A stretch of 64,000 bases of DNA from Winogradskya consettensis (GCF_018332715.1 NZ_BOQP01000013.1:1-64000), one strand, 5' to 3'; counted from the first letter of the stretch, positions 26,001 through 34,720 are shown. The notes: a model not told the origin generated them from the letters alone. Made by a program: numbers and translations.

Positions 26001-26515
26001 ATCGCCTCGCGGTCCGGCGCGCCTACGGCGGCTCGATGTCCGCCCGCAAGATGGTCGGCCTGGACGAGGCCCACTTCATGGAGGGATGGCGCTCCGGCCG
26101 CTCCTTCCTGGTCCGCCTGGCCCGAGATTCCCGCAAGTGGAACCTCGCCGCCATGGTCGCCTCCCAGAACCCGCGGGACATCCTCGGCCTGGACGTGCAG
26201 AACCTGGTCTCCACGGTCTTCGTCGGCCGCATCGCCGAAGACCAGGAAATCGCCTCGGAAGCCCTCCGCCTCCTAAGGGTCCCGGTCCACGACGGCTATG
26301 AGGCAACGCTCGCCTCCCTCTCGCAGGCGGATGCATCATCGTCATCCCGCCTCGGCTTCCGAGAGTTCGTGATGCGGGACGTGGACGGCCGCGTCCAGAA
26401 GGTCCGGGTCGACGTCTCCTACGTGGATGGCCTCCTCGACCACCTGGACACCACGCCTGCAGCGGCAAAGGCCGCCCCCACGGCCATCCCCAGCCTCTCC
26501 GACCTGGAGGTCTGA
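23048..26515 (+). CDS. VirB4/TraC-like conjugation ATPase with long proline-rich N terminus
   Basis: Predicted energy-supplying ATPase of a type IV secretion-like machine. Of about 1155 residues, the first 300 are proline-, aspartate- and alanine-rich and probably disordered, ending in a basic stretch (REKAPARRKSRKKDELE). The folded part starts near LKFSDRDPSIELEISEIAG. Walker A EPGGGKST lies near residue 768 and Walker B MVGLDEAHF near residue 1002, followed by AMVASQNPRDILG, the usual sensor region. No membrane segment is seen. It sits between the PrgI-like and VirB6-like genes. The N-terminal extension is unusual for VirB4. Confidence 0.82.
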   Translation: MTASPPPGSSRADANRQGRQGNVPRSPDYSSDDNPEQVAGPGHGAVAVFQAPQPVRPRGANGSPPPVDPLDIDSPFLDLFGGTAPRQAPPGDEPPPDDPDTDFDYGFEFESEPDSPPATVAGPGSGSAQAANGQPLVTPPPVNPPTADVRSSVPSAEPAPQPPDAPVSPFRPAPTGPRADFYDENAAADNDFEDWPESATIASTPVQPPPPDHVPVPPVQTPPLWQQVGAQQPPIAPGVHPVAPVTAYQPPAVLENRERHADLAPMPEKAPAPRREKAPARRKSRKKDELENLPIKASPLRPHKLKFSDRDPSIELEISEIAGHLTFTQSTVTAWYYLPEVRWAFRPDAEREALLSAISEQYAGLAGFRLHLRRTNRPFPADEWARTVDSFTAKPLPDVTGGTSWSDHLVAAQRHLLSVNHAEGQTYLGVTFARRSLGDTFSERILRMFGKGTSDGERRKLGRTVEQFDEVLNAFGMRGRRVTPQELEWLLFRSVALCMAPPGPLSPVSNGQWERGDLLALTEQVERYRTPYGSTVKLVNRMTGEERHVAVLSVGRMEPLEIPEKHEPWMHFHERLPWPMELSSRIDILGSNSSFKNLEHRLRMIRSQQLDYAEHGIDAPPELERLAKRALVIGDEMTTGLPVESARAHGWHRIAVGGRTREECLERARRLIQLYSRELRISLQHPKNQDQLAREFIPGEPIANTGYVRRMPVKLLAAALPQAASTVGDRRGDLIGRTAGTCRRPVFLDLHFPMEVRERSGLGVFVAEPGGGKSTLMGALGYLNARRGVQVTLLDPSGPLARLCSMPELRPYSRVLNLTGSEQGTLAPYALIPTPVRTEFATGPGGDREYEIAVSNARAERRMLVQDICSMLVPPQVAKEASTATLLRHAVRQVPAEETSTLDDVVATLQGLDDEGKELANLLLDTAEMPLALLFFGRPPQHLLGADSALTVITMAGLRLPDLKIEREYWSAEESLALPMLHTAHRLAVRRAYGGSMSARKMVGLDEAHFMEGWRSGRSFLVRLARDSRKWNLAAMVASQNPRDILGLDVQNLVSTVFVGRIAEDQEIASEALRLLRVPVHDGYEATLASLSQADASSSSRLGFREFVMRDVDGRVQKVRVDVSYVDGLLDHLDTTPAAAKAAPTAIPSLSDLEV

Positions 26516-26516
26516 C

Positions 26517-28508
26517 ATGCCCCGCCGGGTCTGCGCAACGCTCATAACAATGGCAATCGCAGTGGTGGCCAGCCTCGCCTGGGCAGTCGCCACCCCCTCC
26601 CCGGCGTCAGCGGCCCCCGTCAGAGCACCCGCCGGACTGTGCAGCACCGACGAGTGGAAACAGGACTTCAAGTCCTGCGTGGAGCGGCTCAAGGCCGAGG
26701 CCAAGGACACCGCGCAGTGCGTGAAGCCACCCATTCCCAGCACGCCGGACTCCGGGCTCGGCGGGTGGTTCGCGGAACGCCCCGCGTCCTCGACGCTCAA
26801 CGGGCCGCAGGGCATCTACAGCCAGTACGGATACGCCGGCTACAACTTCATCACGTACGACCTCGAAGGAGGTTGTGCGGCATCGCTGACCGAGCCCGAC
26901 AGCAAGGTCGAGACGACGATCGCCAACGGCGAGTTCATGATCGCCACCGCGGTGATCGGCGCCTCGAACGCGCTCCGCGAGCGCGCCTGGGACCCGCAGT
27001 CGTTGTGGGGCTGGGCCGACACGCTCGTTGATCAGGCCACCAAGGCGGTCTACGAGAAGGTCTTCAGCGTCTTCGGCGTCATCACACTGGCGATCGTGGG
27101 TCTCTACCTGATCTGGCGCTCCCAGCAGGCGGACATGGGTGCGGCGACAACCACCGCGGGCTGGGCGATCGTGGTCATGGTCGCGGTCACTGCCATCGCC
27201 GCCTGGCCCGTCAAGGCTGCCAACGTTGCAGACGGCACTTTGACCACGACGCTGAGCGTTGTCCACGATGCGGTCGGGCCGCGTGCTCAGGACGGCGATA
27301 CGACCGCTGGTTGCAAGCTCGGTAAGCCCGACGCCTGTAAAGACAACCGCCCGCCGGCCGTCCGTGCGAGCGATACCTCGACCGAGACCATGCTCTACCG
27401 GAACTGGCTGCGTGGAGTCCTCGGGTCGGCTGACAGTGTGACCGCGCAGAAGTACGGCCGGGCCCTCTACGACGCGCGATCGTTCACCTGGGACGAAGCG
27501 CAGAAGATGCGGGACAACCCGGAGACCCGCAGTGCGACGACCGACGCCAAGGGCGCGCAGTGGAACCTCGTCGCCGAACAGATCCACACCGAGGATCCCG
27601 AAGCCTACGAGTATCTGACCGGCGCCAACGGCATGGACCGGATCGGTGCCGGATTCATCGCGATGCTGGCCTCGGTCATGTTCGCGATGTTCGACCTCAC
27701 GGCGTCCGTCCTGGTGCTGCTCGGCTTCCTGATCTTCAGGTGGGCCGTGATCGCGGCACCGATCCTGGGCACGGTCGGTCTGCTGCGGCCGGCCAGCTCA
27801 GGGATCCGGCGACTCGCCAACGCCGTGGTCGCGGCGGTCTTCAACATCGCGATCTTCGGCACCGGGGCGGCGATCTACCTCTTCGCCGTCGACCTGATCA
27901 TGAACACCGCGAGCCTTCCCGGCTGGCTGCAGGTCGTACTCGTCTGGCTGTGCGGTGTCGTCGGGTGGTTGCTGCTGCGGCCCTACCGGCGGATCACTCA
28001 GCTCGGCGGCAAGGACGGCACCGCCGCGATCACCTCGGCCGGTTCCTGGCACCGGCGCTTCTTCCGAGACATGCGGGAGGCCGCGAAGATCGACGTGGTC
28101 GAACCCGGCGGGACCAACGAGCCCCGCTTCAACAGGGGTCGCACCGTTTTCGCCGAGCAGACGAACCTGCGCCCCGAGGCCCGGCTCGAGGATCCGGCCC
28201 ACTCGGCGGCCGGCCGCCCCGGCCTGGCCGTCGCTCCCGCACCGGTCGCGGCCGGCAGAACGCCGATCACCCGGTCGGAGGGCAACGAATCGGTCCGCGA
28301 GGAAGCATCGCCGTCCGCTGACCGCTCGCCCGCGCCCGTCGGTGGCGGTGCGCCGCCGACCCGGTCGCGCCGATCCGCCTCGACCTGGACCGATCCCGAC
28401 GTCTCCGACGGGGCCTCGTCCTACGCGATCTACCGACCGGCGACCGGCAGCACGACCCGCGAGCCGGCGGCCCCGGCCACGCCCCGGATCCGCACCGAGG
28501 CCCGGTGA
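26517..28508 (+). CDS. VirB6/TrbL-like polytopic membrane protein
   Basis: 663 residues. A signal peptide (to about ASAAPVRA, residue 34) is followed by a secreted domain with four or five cysteines, then five to six membrane segments (for example ITLAIVGLYLIW, WAIVVMVAVTAIAAW, LTASVLVLLGFLIF, AAVFNIAIFGTGAAIYLFAV and VVLVWLCGVVGWLLL). The C-terminal 130 residues are charged and proline-rich. The layout is that of VirB6/TrbL or Gram-positive TcpH-like channel proteins. The ATG has GGAGG seven bases upstream and starts one base after the ATPase stop. Confidence 0.7.
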   Translation: MPRRVCATLITMAIAVVASLAWAVATPSPASAAPVRAPAGLCSTDEWKQDFKSCVERLKAEAKDTAQCVKPPIPSTPDSGLGGWFAERPASSTLNGPQGIYSQYGYAGYNFITYDLEGGCAASLTEPDSKVETTIANGEFMIATAVIGASNALRERAWDPQSLWGWADTLVDQATKAVYEKVFSVFGVITLAIVGLYLIWRSQQADMGAATTTAGWAIVVMVAVTAIAAWPVKAANVADGTLTTTLSVVHDAVGPRAQDGDTTAGCKLGKPDACKDNRPPAVRASDTSTETMLYRNWLRGVLGSADSVTAQKYGRALYDARSFTWDEAQKMRDNPETRSATTDAKGAQWNLVAEQIHTEDPEAYEYLTGANGMDRIGAGFIAMLASVMFAMFDLTASVLVLLGFLIFRWAVIAAPILGTVGLLRPASSGIRRLANAVVAAVFNIAIFGTGAAIYLFAVDLIMNTASLPGWLQVVLVWLCGVVGWLLLRPYRRITQLGGKDGTAAITSAGSWHRRFFRDMREAAKIDVVEPGGTNEPRFNRGRTVFAEQTNLRPEARLEDPAHSAAGRPGLAVAPAPVAAGRTPITRSEGNESVREEASPSADRSPAPVGGGAPPTRSRRSASTWTDPDVSDGASSYAIYRPATGSTTREPAAPATPRIRTEAR

Positions 28509-28514
28509 CCTGCC

Positions 28515-29063
28515 GTGCCCCCGATCCTGGAACGTGGCCTCACCGGACTCTTCCGGTCGCGCTGGGGCGTCGCGTTTGTCATCGCCCTGCTCGTCCTCGC
28601 GGTAGTGGGGATCGGCCGGCTCTTCGCCGATGAGGACAGCGAGCGGCCGCTGCTCGATCCGGTGGCGCCGGCCACGACCGTCAGCGTCGATCCCAGCCAC
28701 GAGGACGGGGTCGTGCTGGACGACGACCCGCCGGCGACACCCAAGACGAGTCCGGGCACGGCTCAGCCCGAAGCTGTCGCGTACGCGTTCGCCTCGGCCT
28801 GGGTCGACCACAAGAGCGTCTCCCCCAAGGCCTGGCACGACGGCATCATGCCCAACGCCACCAAGAATCTCTCCGACGAGCTCGACGGCGTCGATCCCGC
28901 CGACGTCCCCGCGGACCGGGTGGTGGGGCAACCGAAGCTGACGCCGGTCGGCGACGGGCTGGTCAATGCGATCGTCACCGTGGACACGGGCACGCTGACG
29001 CTGCAGCTCGTGGCGCCCGACGGGCGGTGGCTGGTCGACGGTGTCGACTGGGACGGCTCATGA
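28515..29063 (+). CDS. VirB8/TcpC-like membrane-anchored protein
   Basis: 182 residues: short cytoplasmic lead, one membrane helix (WGVAFVIALLVLAVVGIG), a Pro/Thr/Asp linker, then about 100 residues with AVAYAFASAWVDHK and LTLQLVAPDGRWLVDGVDW, which looks like an NTF2-like fold as in TcpC and VirB8. The start is GTG. The stop overlaps the next ATG (ATGATG). The role in holding the channel is inferred from position and layout. Confidence 0.6.
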   Translation: MPPILERGLTGLFRSRWGVAFVIALLVLAVVGIGRLFADEDSERPLLDPVAPATTVSVDPSHEDGVVLDDDPPATPKTSPGTAQPEAVAYAFASAWVDHKSVSPKAWHDGIMPNATKNLSDELDGVDPADVPADRVVGQPKLTPVGDGLVNAIVTVDTGTLTLQLVAPDGRWLVDGVDWDGS

Positions 29064-30199
29064 TGCGCTGGCGGCCCCGGCGGGCCGCACTCCTGATCGC
29101 CCTGGTGTCCACGCTCGCCCTGCTCTGCTGTGGCGGCAGCGTCACCGCACTCCTGCTCGGCGACCTGAGCGGGAAAGGCGAGGATCTCAAGCTGTACACC
29201 ACCGGCTGCGGAACCGGCGGGCCCGTCGACCCCGATGCCAAGTTGCCGAGCCTGCGGCACTACGGCGCGTCGCAGATGCGGAACGCCGCCGTCATCATCA
29301 ACGTGGGCGCCAATCTGAAGTTGCCGCCCCGGGCCTGGGTGATCGCGATCGCCACGGCCATGCAGGAGTCGCGCCTGTCGAACCTCGGCAACCTGGGCAA
29401 GAGGAACGACCATGACTCGCTGGGCATCTTCCAGCAGCGGCCCAGCAGCGGCTGGGGAACCCCCGCCCAGGTCACCGACCCGGTGTACGCGTCGACCAAG
29501 TTCTACGACAAGCTCAAGACCATCGACGGCTGGGAGACGATGCCGCTCACCGAGGCGGCTCAGCGCGTGCAGATCAGCGCCTACCCCGATGCGTACGCGA
29601 AGCATGAGCTCGTCGCCACGCAGATCGTCAACCTGCTCGCCGACGGAGCGGCCAACGCCGTCGGCAATTCGCTCAAGATGGTGTGCGCCTCCGCCGAGGA
29701 TGTCGCCGCTTCCGGCTGGACGAACCCGCTGGCGGTGAAGGGACCGGACGCCCACAAGTGGAACGTCGGCTCGGGGTTCCGCACCTCGGACCGCCCGACC
29801 CACCAGGGTGTGGACCTGATCGTGGAGACGGGTACGCCGATCCGCTCGGTGGCCAGCGGCGTGGTCTCGCGGATCAAGTGCGACGAGACCTTCACCGGCA
29901 AGAAGGACTGCGACCGGCCCGGCTACTCCGGTAAGGGCGGCTGTGGCTGGATGCTGGAGATCCGGCATGCTGGCAACATCATGACTCGTTACTGCCACCT
30001 GGTTCAGCGGCCCAGCCTCAAGGCCGGCCAGCGCGTCGCCGCCGGGCAGGTCGTCGCCCTCAGCGGCACGAGCGGCAACTCCTCCGGCCCGCACCTGCAC
30101 TTCGAGGTCCACCTCAACAACGACCGGTCGAGCAAGAGCGCGGTTGACCCGGTGCAGTTCATGGCACAGCGCGGAGCGCCGCTGGGCGGCTCGCAGTGA
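29060..30199 (+). CDS. Cell-wall enzyme: lysozyme-like domain plus M23 peptidase (VirB1-like role)
   Basis: 379 residues. An N-terminal membrane anchor (LLIALVSTLALLCCGG) leads to a lysozyme-like region (about 70-190) with AIATAMQESRLSN, where Glu is the likely acid, and DSLGIFQQRPSSGWG. The C-terminal region is an M23 metallopeptidase with HQGVDLIV (His and Asp zinc ligands), MTRYCHL and GPHLHFEVHL (HxH). Such enzymes open peptidoglycan for type IV systems. The last codons overlap the next gene as GTGA. Confidence 0.85.
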   Translation: MMRWRPRRAALLIALVSTLALLCCGGSVTALLLGDLSGKGEDLKLYTTGCGTGGPVDPDAKLPSLRHYGASQMRNAAVIINVGANLKLPPRAWVIAIATAMQESRLSNLGNLGKRNDHDSLGIFQQRPSSGWGTPAQVTDPVYASTKFYDKLKTIDGWETMPLTEAAQRVQISAYPDAYAKHELVATQIVNLLADGAANAVGNSLKMVCASAEDVAASGWTNPLAVKGPDAHKWNVGSGFRTSDRPTHQGVDLIVETGTPIRSVASGVVSRIKCDETFTGKKDCDRPGYSGKGGCGWMLEIRHAGNIMTRYCHLVQRPSLKAGQRVAAGQVVALSGTSGNSSGPHLHFEVHLNNDRSSKSAVDPVQFMAQRGAPLGGSQ

Positions 30200-30807
30200 C
30201 GGGCGGAGCGATGCCGGACCCGTTCGCCGGTCATTCGGACTGGGCGCCGGACCCGCCGCGCCCGGTCGTGCCGACACCGGCCACGATGGGTGGCCAGCTC
30301 CGCGGGCGCCGGGTGCTGATCGGCCTGCCGGGTCACGGCTGGCGCTCGGACCTGCGCGCGGACGAAAAAGTGGTGCAGGGCAGCCGTACCTATGTGCCGG
30401 TCATGCCGGAGGCGGAGTGGTATCGCGCGGAGGCCGAGCAGACCGAGGTCTTTGCTCCGCTGGTGCCGGTGGAGCGCGTCTGGGTGGAGGAGCTCGGGAT
30501 GGCCGGGTTCGGGGCGGCGAAGAAGCCCTCCGACGTGATGTCCCGCCTGGTTTCGCTGGACGACCCGCCGCGCCGCAACCCGACGGCCGCACTCGACACC
30601 GACACCCTCACTGGCCGTCGCGTAGTGCAACTACTCGAGGACGGCGGCGAGCGCCGCGACCTACGCGCAGTGACGGAGCTCCACACCAGCGACGCCGGCG
30701 ACATCTGCGCCCGCGTAGCGACCGAACTGGACTGGTATCGCTGGGCCTGGAGCGGCAAAGCCCCTCGAACCCTCGAGGTGCCCGTTCAGCTGCTCTGGCT
30801 CGAGTAG
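30196..30807 (+). CDS. Unknown soluble protein at the end of the secretion-like operon
   Basis: 203 residues, not recognised. It has an N-terminal Pro/Asp-rich stretch, then GRRVLIGLPGHGWRSDLRAD and RTYVPVMPEAEWYRAEAEQTEVFAPL; no membrane segment or signal peptide. It starts with GTG overlapping the stop of the peptidase gene and ends one base before a convergent gene, so it belongs to the cassette. The position suggests a cytoplasmic factor of the machine; this is inference. Confidence 0.65.
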   Translation: MTGGAMPDPFAGHSDWAPDPPRPVVPTPATMGGQLRGRRVLIGLPGHGWRSDLRADEKVVQGSRTYVPVMPEAEWYRAEAEQTEVFAPLVPVERVWVEELGMAGFGAAKKPSDVMSRLVSLDDPPRRNPTAALDTDTLTGRRVVQLLEDGGERRDLRAVTELHTSDAGDICARVATELDWYRWAWSGKAPRTLEVPVQLLWLE

Positions 30808-30808
30808 G

Positions 30809-31327
30809 TCAGGCCACCGGCAGCGCGCCACAGACGCGCCAGCCGTCGTCGTCGATCATGGGAAATTGCCAGCGATCCGTCGTTCGTTCGCTGCCGTCGG
30901 AGATCATGCGGCGAATGTCAGTAGTTACCGTGGTCTTCCCGTTATCGGAGGAAACCGTGAGGCTCGTCCAATCAGCCCGGATTCCTATGGAGAACCTCTG
31001 CTCGCGGCTCTGGATGTCCGTACGGAAAGCTTCCAGCCGGGACAGGTCCAGCCCTGACTTGCAGGTATAGAGCGAGGCTTCTTGATCGTCACGGTTGACG
31101 AGGTATGCGCGGAGGAAGCTGTCGACCACCGCGTCGGGGGCCTTTCGCTCGATTTTGGTGGCTTCGTCGTAGAAGGAGACGAAGACGCCGACTCCACCGA
31201 GGCACAGCAGGGCCATGATCCCGCCGGCGAGGGCGACGATCAGGCGTACCCGCCGATTTTTGGGCTTGGGGGGCGCAGCGGCCGGAGGCGGGACCGCCGG
31301 CTGGGCGGGTGGGTTCGAGGGCTGCAC
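30809..31327 (-). CDS. Single-pass membrane protein with NTF2-like outer domain
   Basis: 172 residues, function unknown. A Pro/Ala-rich cytoplasmic stretch (1-22) is followed by KNRR, a membrane helix (LIVALAGGIMALLCLGGVGV) and about 120 outer residues with AVVDSFLRAYLVNRDDQEA and a final Cys. The fold appears related to the DUF4878/NTF2-like group. It is the only minus-strand gene of the inserted block and is convergent with the secretion operon and divergent from the FtsK-like gene. GTG start with minus-strand TAACCT seven bases upstream. Confidence 0.65.
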   Translation of the reverse strand: MQPSNPPAQPAVPPPAAAPPKPKNRRVRLIVALAGGIMALLCLGGVGVFVSFYDEATKIERKAPDAVVDSFLRAYLVNRDDQEASLYTCKSGLDLSRLEAFRTDIQSREQRFSIGIRADWTSLTVSSDNGKTTVTTDIRRMISDGSERTTDRWQFPMIDDDGWRVCGALPVA

Positions 31328-31340
31328 CCTTACCAGGTTA
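31325..31340 (-). promoter_or_regulatory. Leaderless-type promoter: TAACCT, 7 nt, GTG of the NTF2-like protein
   Basis: Minus-strand TAACCT at 31335-31340 with no clear ribosome binding site. It lies in the 170-bp divergent gap in front of the FtsK-like gene. Confidence 0.4.
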
Positions 31341-31497
31341 GTGGTTTCCCCTGTGGACGCGAGTCCGGTCGGCGGGAGGGGGCGCCCCGCGCGTCACCCC
31401 GTTGACCCCGCACTGGGAAGATTGACCAACGGCTGCGCGTCGCTATTTCGTGGGCTGGCGCAGGGTACGGTTTGAGCGCACATATGGAGGTGGGGCG

Positions 31498-34074
31498 GTG
31501 GAGCCGACGGGGCGCATCGGTCAGGCCGCTGCCCTGCACCGCCAGGCGGAGGCCACCGTCGCGGCGGCCGCTGCCGCTCTGGAGACCCAGGCGTTGCCGG
31601 CTGCGGATTCGTTGGAGCAGTTCCGGCTCGCTGAGGAGATGCGGGCGGCTGCGGGTGAGCTGGCTCCCGGTTGGCTGGGTGCTCCGCTGGATGCGCTGGC
31701 TGCCAATACGCCGCTCGGGGGTTCGCTTCCGCCGCAGTTCGTGCGGCTGGGGGTGGCGCAGCCGCTTGATGACGTCCGCTTTCCCGCGATTGTCCCGCTT
31801 CTCGGCACGGGTCATCTGACCGTCGACGCCGACGCGCGGGATCCCCGGGTTGCGGGGCTGCTGCGTTGTCTGATGCTGCGGCTGCTGGCCGCGGCGCCGG
31901 CGGGGTCTTTGCTGGTCCGTGCCGTTGACGGCACGGGCGGCGGCAGCGTTTTCGCGCCTTTCGGTGTGCTCGCCGACGCCGGTCTGATGTCGCCACCCGC
32001 CATCGACCGGGCCGGGTTGCGTGACGTGCTCACCGAGGCTGAGAAGTGGCTGCGGCCGGTCCACAAGAACAGGGGCGGCCGACGCGACCGGGTCATGGTG
32101 CTCATCCTGGCCAGCCTGCCGGAGCTGACCGAGGGCGCTGATCTGGTGCGGATCGCCGCGCTGGCGCAGCAGGGGCCGGAATCGGGTCTGCACCTGATCG
32201 TGGCGGGCTGGCCGCCGCCGCCGTTGACCGCCGAGACCACGCAGCCGCCGTTGCCCCGGACGACACAGGTCTCGCTGCGCAATCCGTATGCCGTGATCGG
32301 CAATCCGCCCGGGGCGATGTTCGGTTCGATCCCGGAGGCGGTGTGGCTCAACGCCCCGGTCTTCCTGGACGAGGACCCGCCGCCGCATCTGGTGGATGCC
32401 GTCTGCCGCGAGCTGGCCGACCACTCCGCGGCTGCTTCCGAGGTGAGTCTTACCCAGCTGCTGCCCGACGCGGCGGAAGAGTTGTGGTCCGGCGACGCGG
32501 CGGACGGGCTCGGCACCACGGTCGGTCATGACGGTGAGACCCCGGTTGTGCTGCGGTTCAACGATCTGACACCACACTGGATGGTGGGCGGGCGGTCCGG
32601 CGCCGGCAAGACGGCCTTCCTCATCAACGTTTTGTACGGGCTGTGCGCGCGCTACGGCCCCGATGAGCTGAACCTGTACCTCCTGGACTTCAAGGAAGGC
32701 ATCTCGTTCGCCGAGTTCGTGCCGACCGCGCGGGACAGGACCTGGTTGCCGCACGCCCGGGCGGTCGGTGTCGAGTCCGACCGGGAGTACGGCCTGGCGG
32801 TCCTGCGAGAGCTCGATGCCGAGATGACGCGGCGTTCGGTGGCCTACAAGCGTGCGGGGGTGACCCGGTTCGCGGATCTGCGCTCGGTCGCCGCCGAGGA
32901 GGGGCGCGGGAAGCCGATGCCCCGGGTGCTCTGCGTCATCGACGAGTTCCAGGTACTGCTGGCCGGCAACGACCCGATGGCGATCGAGGCGGTGCAGTTG
33001 CTGGAGTCGCTGGCGCGTAAGGGCCGCTCGTACGGCATACACCTCATCCTCGCCAGCCAGACCGTCCTGGGCGTCGAGGCGCTGTACGCGAAACGTGACT
33101 CCATCTTCGGCCAGTTCCCGGTCCGGGTGGCGCTGCCCGGTGGCGGTGACGTGCTGGAGCCCACGAACGATTCGGCGGCCGGCCTGCCCCTCGGCACCGC
33201 CGTCATCAACACCGCTGGTGGCCTCGGTGGCCCCCGGGGTGCGACCCGCGGCCACGAACGCATCGTCCGCTTCCCGGACCCGCACGCCGACCGTGAGGTG
33301 CTGGGCGAGTTGCGGCACCGGTTGTGGGCCGCCCGCGATCCGGAGTCGGTGCCACCGCGCATCTTCGCCGGGTACGCCCACCAGCATCTCGCCGACGACC
33401 CGACCTACCGCGCCGCGCTGGCGGGCCGGGCCGGGCGCCCGTCCGCGCTGCTCGGCCGGGTCATCGATGTCGGGCTGTCCACTGCCGCGTTCCCGCTGGA
33501 TGCCTCGCCGGGCCGGCACCTGGCGATCTTCGGGTCGCAGCCGATCGGCGCGGCGGTGCTGGCAGCCGCAGCGCTCAGCGTTGCAGCCTTCCACGCCCCG
33601 CGTACGACACGCTTCGTGTTGTCATCCCTGGTAGCCGAGGGTGATGACCTGGTGAAGGAGCTCGCCCTGGAGATCGGCCATCGCCAGGAGGTGACGGTGG
33701 TGGACGCCGCCGGTCTGGCCGCTGAGCTCGACCCCGGGCAGCCCGGCTATCGCGTGGTCTTCGGGATGGACGCCGCCGCCCCGGGATCGCTGCCCAAGCT
33801 GCGTCAGCTGCTGCGTGAGGGCCCGAGCCGCGACGCGCATCTTCTGTCATGGTGGCGGGGGCTGCGCCGGTTCTCCGAGGAGACGGGCGGCAGCACCGGT
33901 CGCGAGGACGTCGCCGGCCTGGTCTTCCTGAACATTCCCGGATCGGATGTGTCGATGCTGCTCGGCAAGCCCGTCGACTGGCAGCCCCGCGAGAACAGGG
34001 CGCTGCTGCATGACCGGCACGCCGACCGCACGGTGACGATGGTGCCTTTCGTCCAGCCGGAGGACGAACGATGA
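31498..34074 (+). CDS. FtsK/SpoIIIE (EccC-like) ATPase with one active and one degenerate domain
   Basis: 858 residues without a membrane segment. The first ATPase domain has Walker A GGRSGAGKT (about 363-371), LYLLDFKEGISF, and Walker B VLCVIDEFQVLL (about 480), followed by GIHLILASQT. A second domain starts near LDASPGRHLAIFGSQPIGAA (about 676-690); the position expected to read GKS or GKT reads IGAA, so it probably cannot hydrolyse ATP. The N-terminal 300 residues are not recognised. GTG start with GGAGG seven bases upstream. It overlaps the next gene as ATGA. It may drive protein or DNA export for the following two proteins; this is inference. Confidence 0.82.
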   Translation: MEPTGRIGQAAALHRQAEATVAAAAAALETQALPAADSLEQFRLAEEMRAAAGELAPGWLGAPLDALAANTPLGGSLPPQFVRLGVAQPLDDVRFPAIVPLLGTGHLTVDADARDPRVAGLLRCLMLRLLAAAPAGSLLVRAVDGTGGGSVFAPFGVLADAGLMSPPAIDRAGLRDVLTEAEKWLRPVHKNRGGRRDRVMVLILASLPELTEGADLVRIAALAQQGPESGLHLIVAGWPPPPLTAETTQPPLPRTTQVSLRNPYAVIGNPPGAMFGSIPEAVWLNAPVFLDEDPPPHLVDAVCRELADHSAAASEVSLTQLLPDAAEELWSGDAADGLGTTVGHDGETPVVLRFNDLTPHWMVGGRSGAGKTAFLINVLYGLCARYGPDELNLYLLDFKEGISFAEFVPTARDRTWLPHARAVGVESDREYGLAVLRELDAEMTRRSVAYKRAGVTRFADLRSVAAEEGRGKPMPRVLCVIDEFQVLLAGNDPMAIEAVQLLESLARKGRSYGIHLILASQTVLGVEALYAKRDSIFGQFPVRVALPGGGDVLEPTNDSAAGLPLGTAVINTAGGLGGPRGATRGHERIVRFPDPHADREVLGELRHRLWAARDPESVPPRIFAGYAHQHLADDPTYRAALAGRAGRPSALLGRVIDVGLSTAAFPLDASPGRHLAIFGSQPIGAAVLAAAALSVAAFHAPRTTRFVLSSLVAEGDDLVKELALEIGHRQEVTVVDAAGLAAELDPGQPGYRVVFGMDAAAPGSLPKLRQLLREGPSRDAHLLSWWRGLRRFSEETGGSTGREDVAGLVFLNIPGSDVSMLLGKPVDWQPRENRALLHDRHADRTVTMVPFVQPEDER

Positions 34075-34709
34075 GTGACGAGTCCGGCCCCTGGGCGGAT
34101 TATCTCGGCGCGGCCCGGCGCCTGGATGCGGTGCGCCGGGCGGCCAGTTCCGCCGCGGGTGAACAGGCCGCGACGGTGCAGGCCGCGCATCAGGAGCTGT
34201 CCGCCGTACGAGCCAGGTTGGCGCCGCAACGGGCGCGACTGGTGCAGGATCTCGGCGTACCCGAAATGGCACTCTTCCCGCAGCCGGCCGAGCAGGCGCT
34301 CGCTGCCCAGACGATGTCGGGTGGTCCCGCGGCGGTTCTCGGTGCGCTGCGGCAGGCCCGTGCGACGGCGGATGCCGCGGACGCCGGGATGCTGGCTCCC
34401 GCGCCGGCGTCGCCGCTTCGGCCATGGGCCCGCAACCTCCTGGTGTACGGCCCGTTCGCGGCCGCCGTGCTCATCGTCCAGATCGTGCTCTACGTGGTCG
34501 CGCCCTCCGGCTCGTTGCCGACGTACGCGCTGCTCTGCGGTCTGAGCCTGCCCCTGCTGGCTTTCGGGCTGGGCTGGCTCACCATCGGCTTCGTCTACGG
34601 CGGGGCCGGGCAGAAGGTCGACCGCACCCCGATCGTCGGGGCGGTCGCGTGCCTGACGCCGGTCCTGCTGACCTGCATGGGTGTCGGCCTTCTAGCGTTC
34701 ATCCAATAG
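34071..34709 (+). CDS. Membrane protein with coiled-coil N terminus
   Basis: 212 residues. The first 115 are helical and Ala/Gln/Arg-rich, with repeated AAR-type heptads (coiled coil likely). Three membrane segments follow: LLVYGPFAAAVLIVQIVLYV, YALLCGLSLPLLAFGLGWL and TPIVGAVACLTPVLLTCMGV. In EccC proteins the membrane segments sit on the ATPase itself; here the preceding ATPase has none, so this protein may anchor it. That is inference. Coupled by ATGA to the ATPase gene. Confidence 0.65.
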   Translation: MSDESGPWADYLGAARRLDAVRRAASSAAGEQAATVQAAHQELSAVRARLAPQRARLVQDLGVPEMALFPQPAEQALAAQTMSGGPAAVLGALRQARATADAADAGMLAPAPASPLRPWARNLLVYGPFAAAVLIVQIVLYVVAPSGSLPTYALLCGLSLPLLAFGLGWLTIGFVYGGAGQKVDRTPIVGAVACLTPVLLTCMGVGLLAFIQ

Positions 34710-34720
34710 GGAGGCCGGGC

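Noticed and set aside
31330..33594. 754-residue minus-strand frame
   Set aside because: Antisense to the FtsK-like ATPase; Arg/Gln/His-rich with no recognisable domain.
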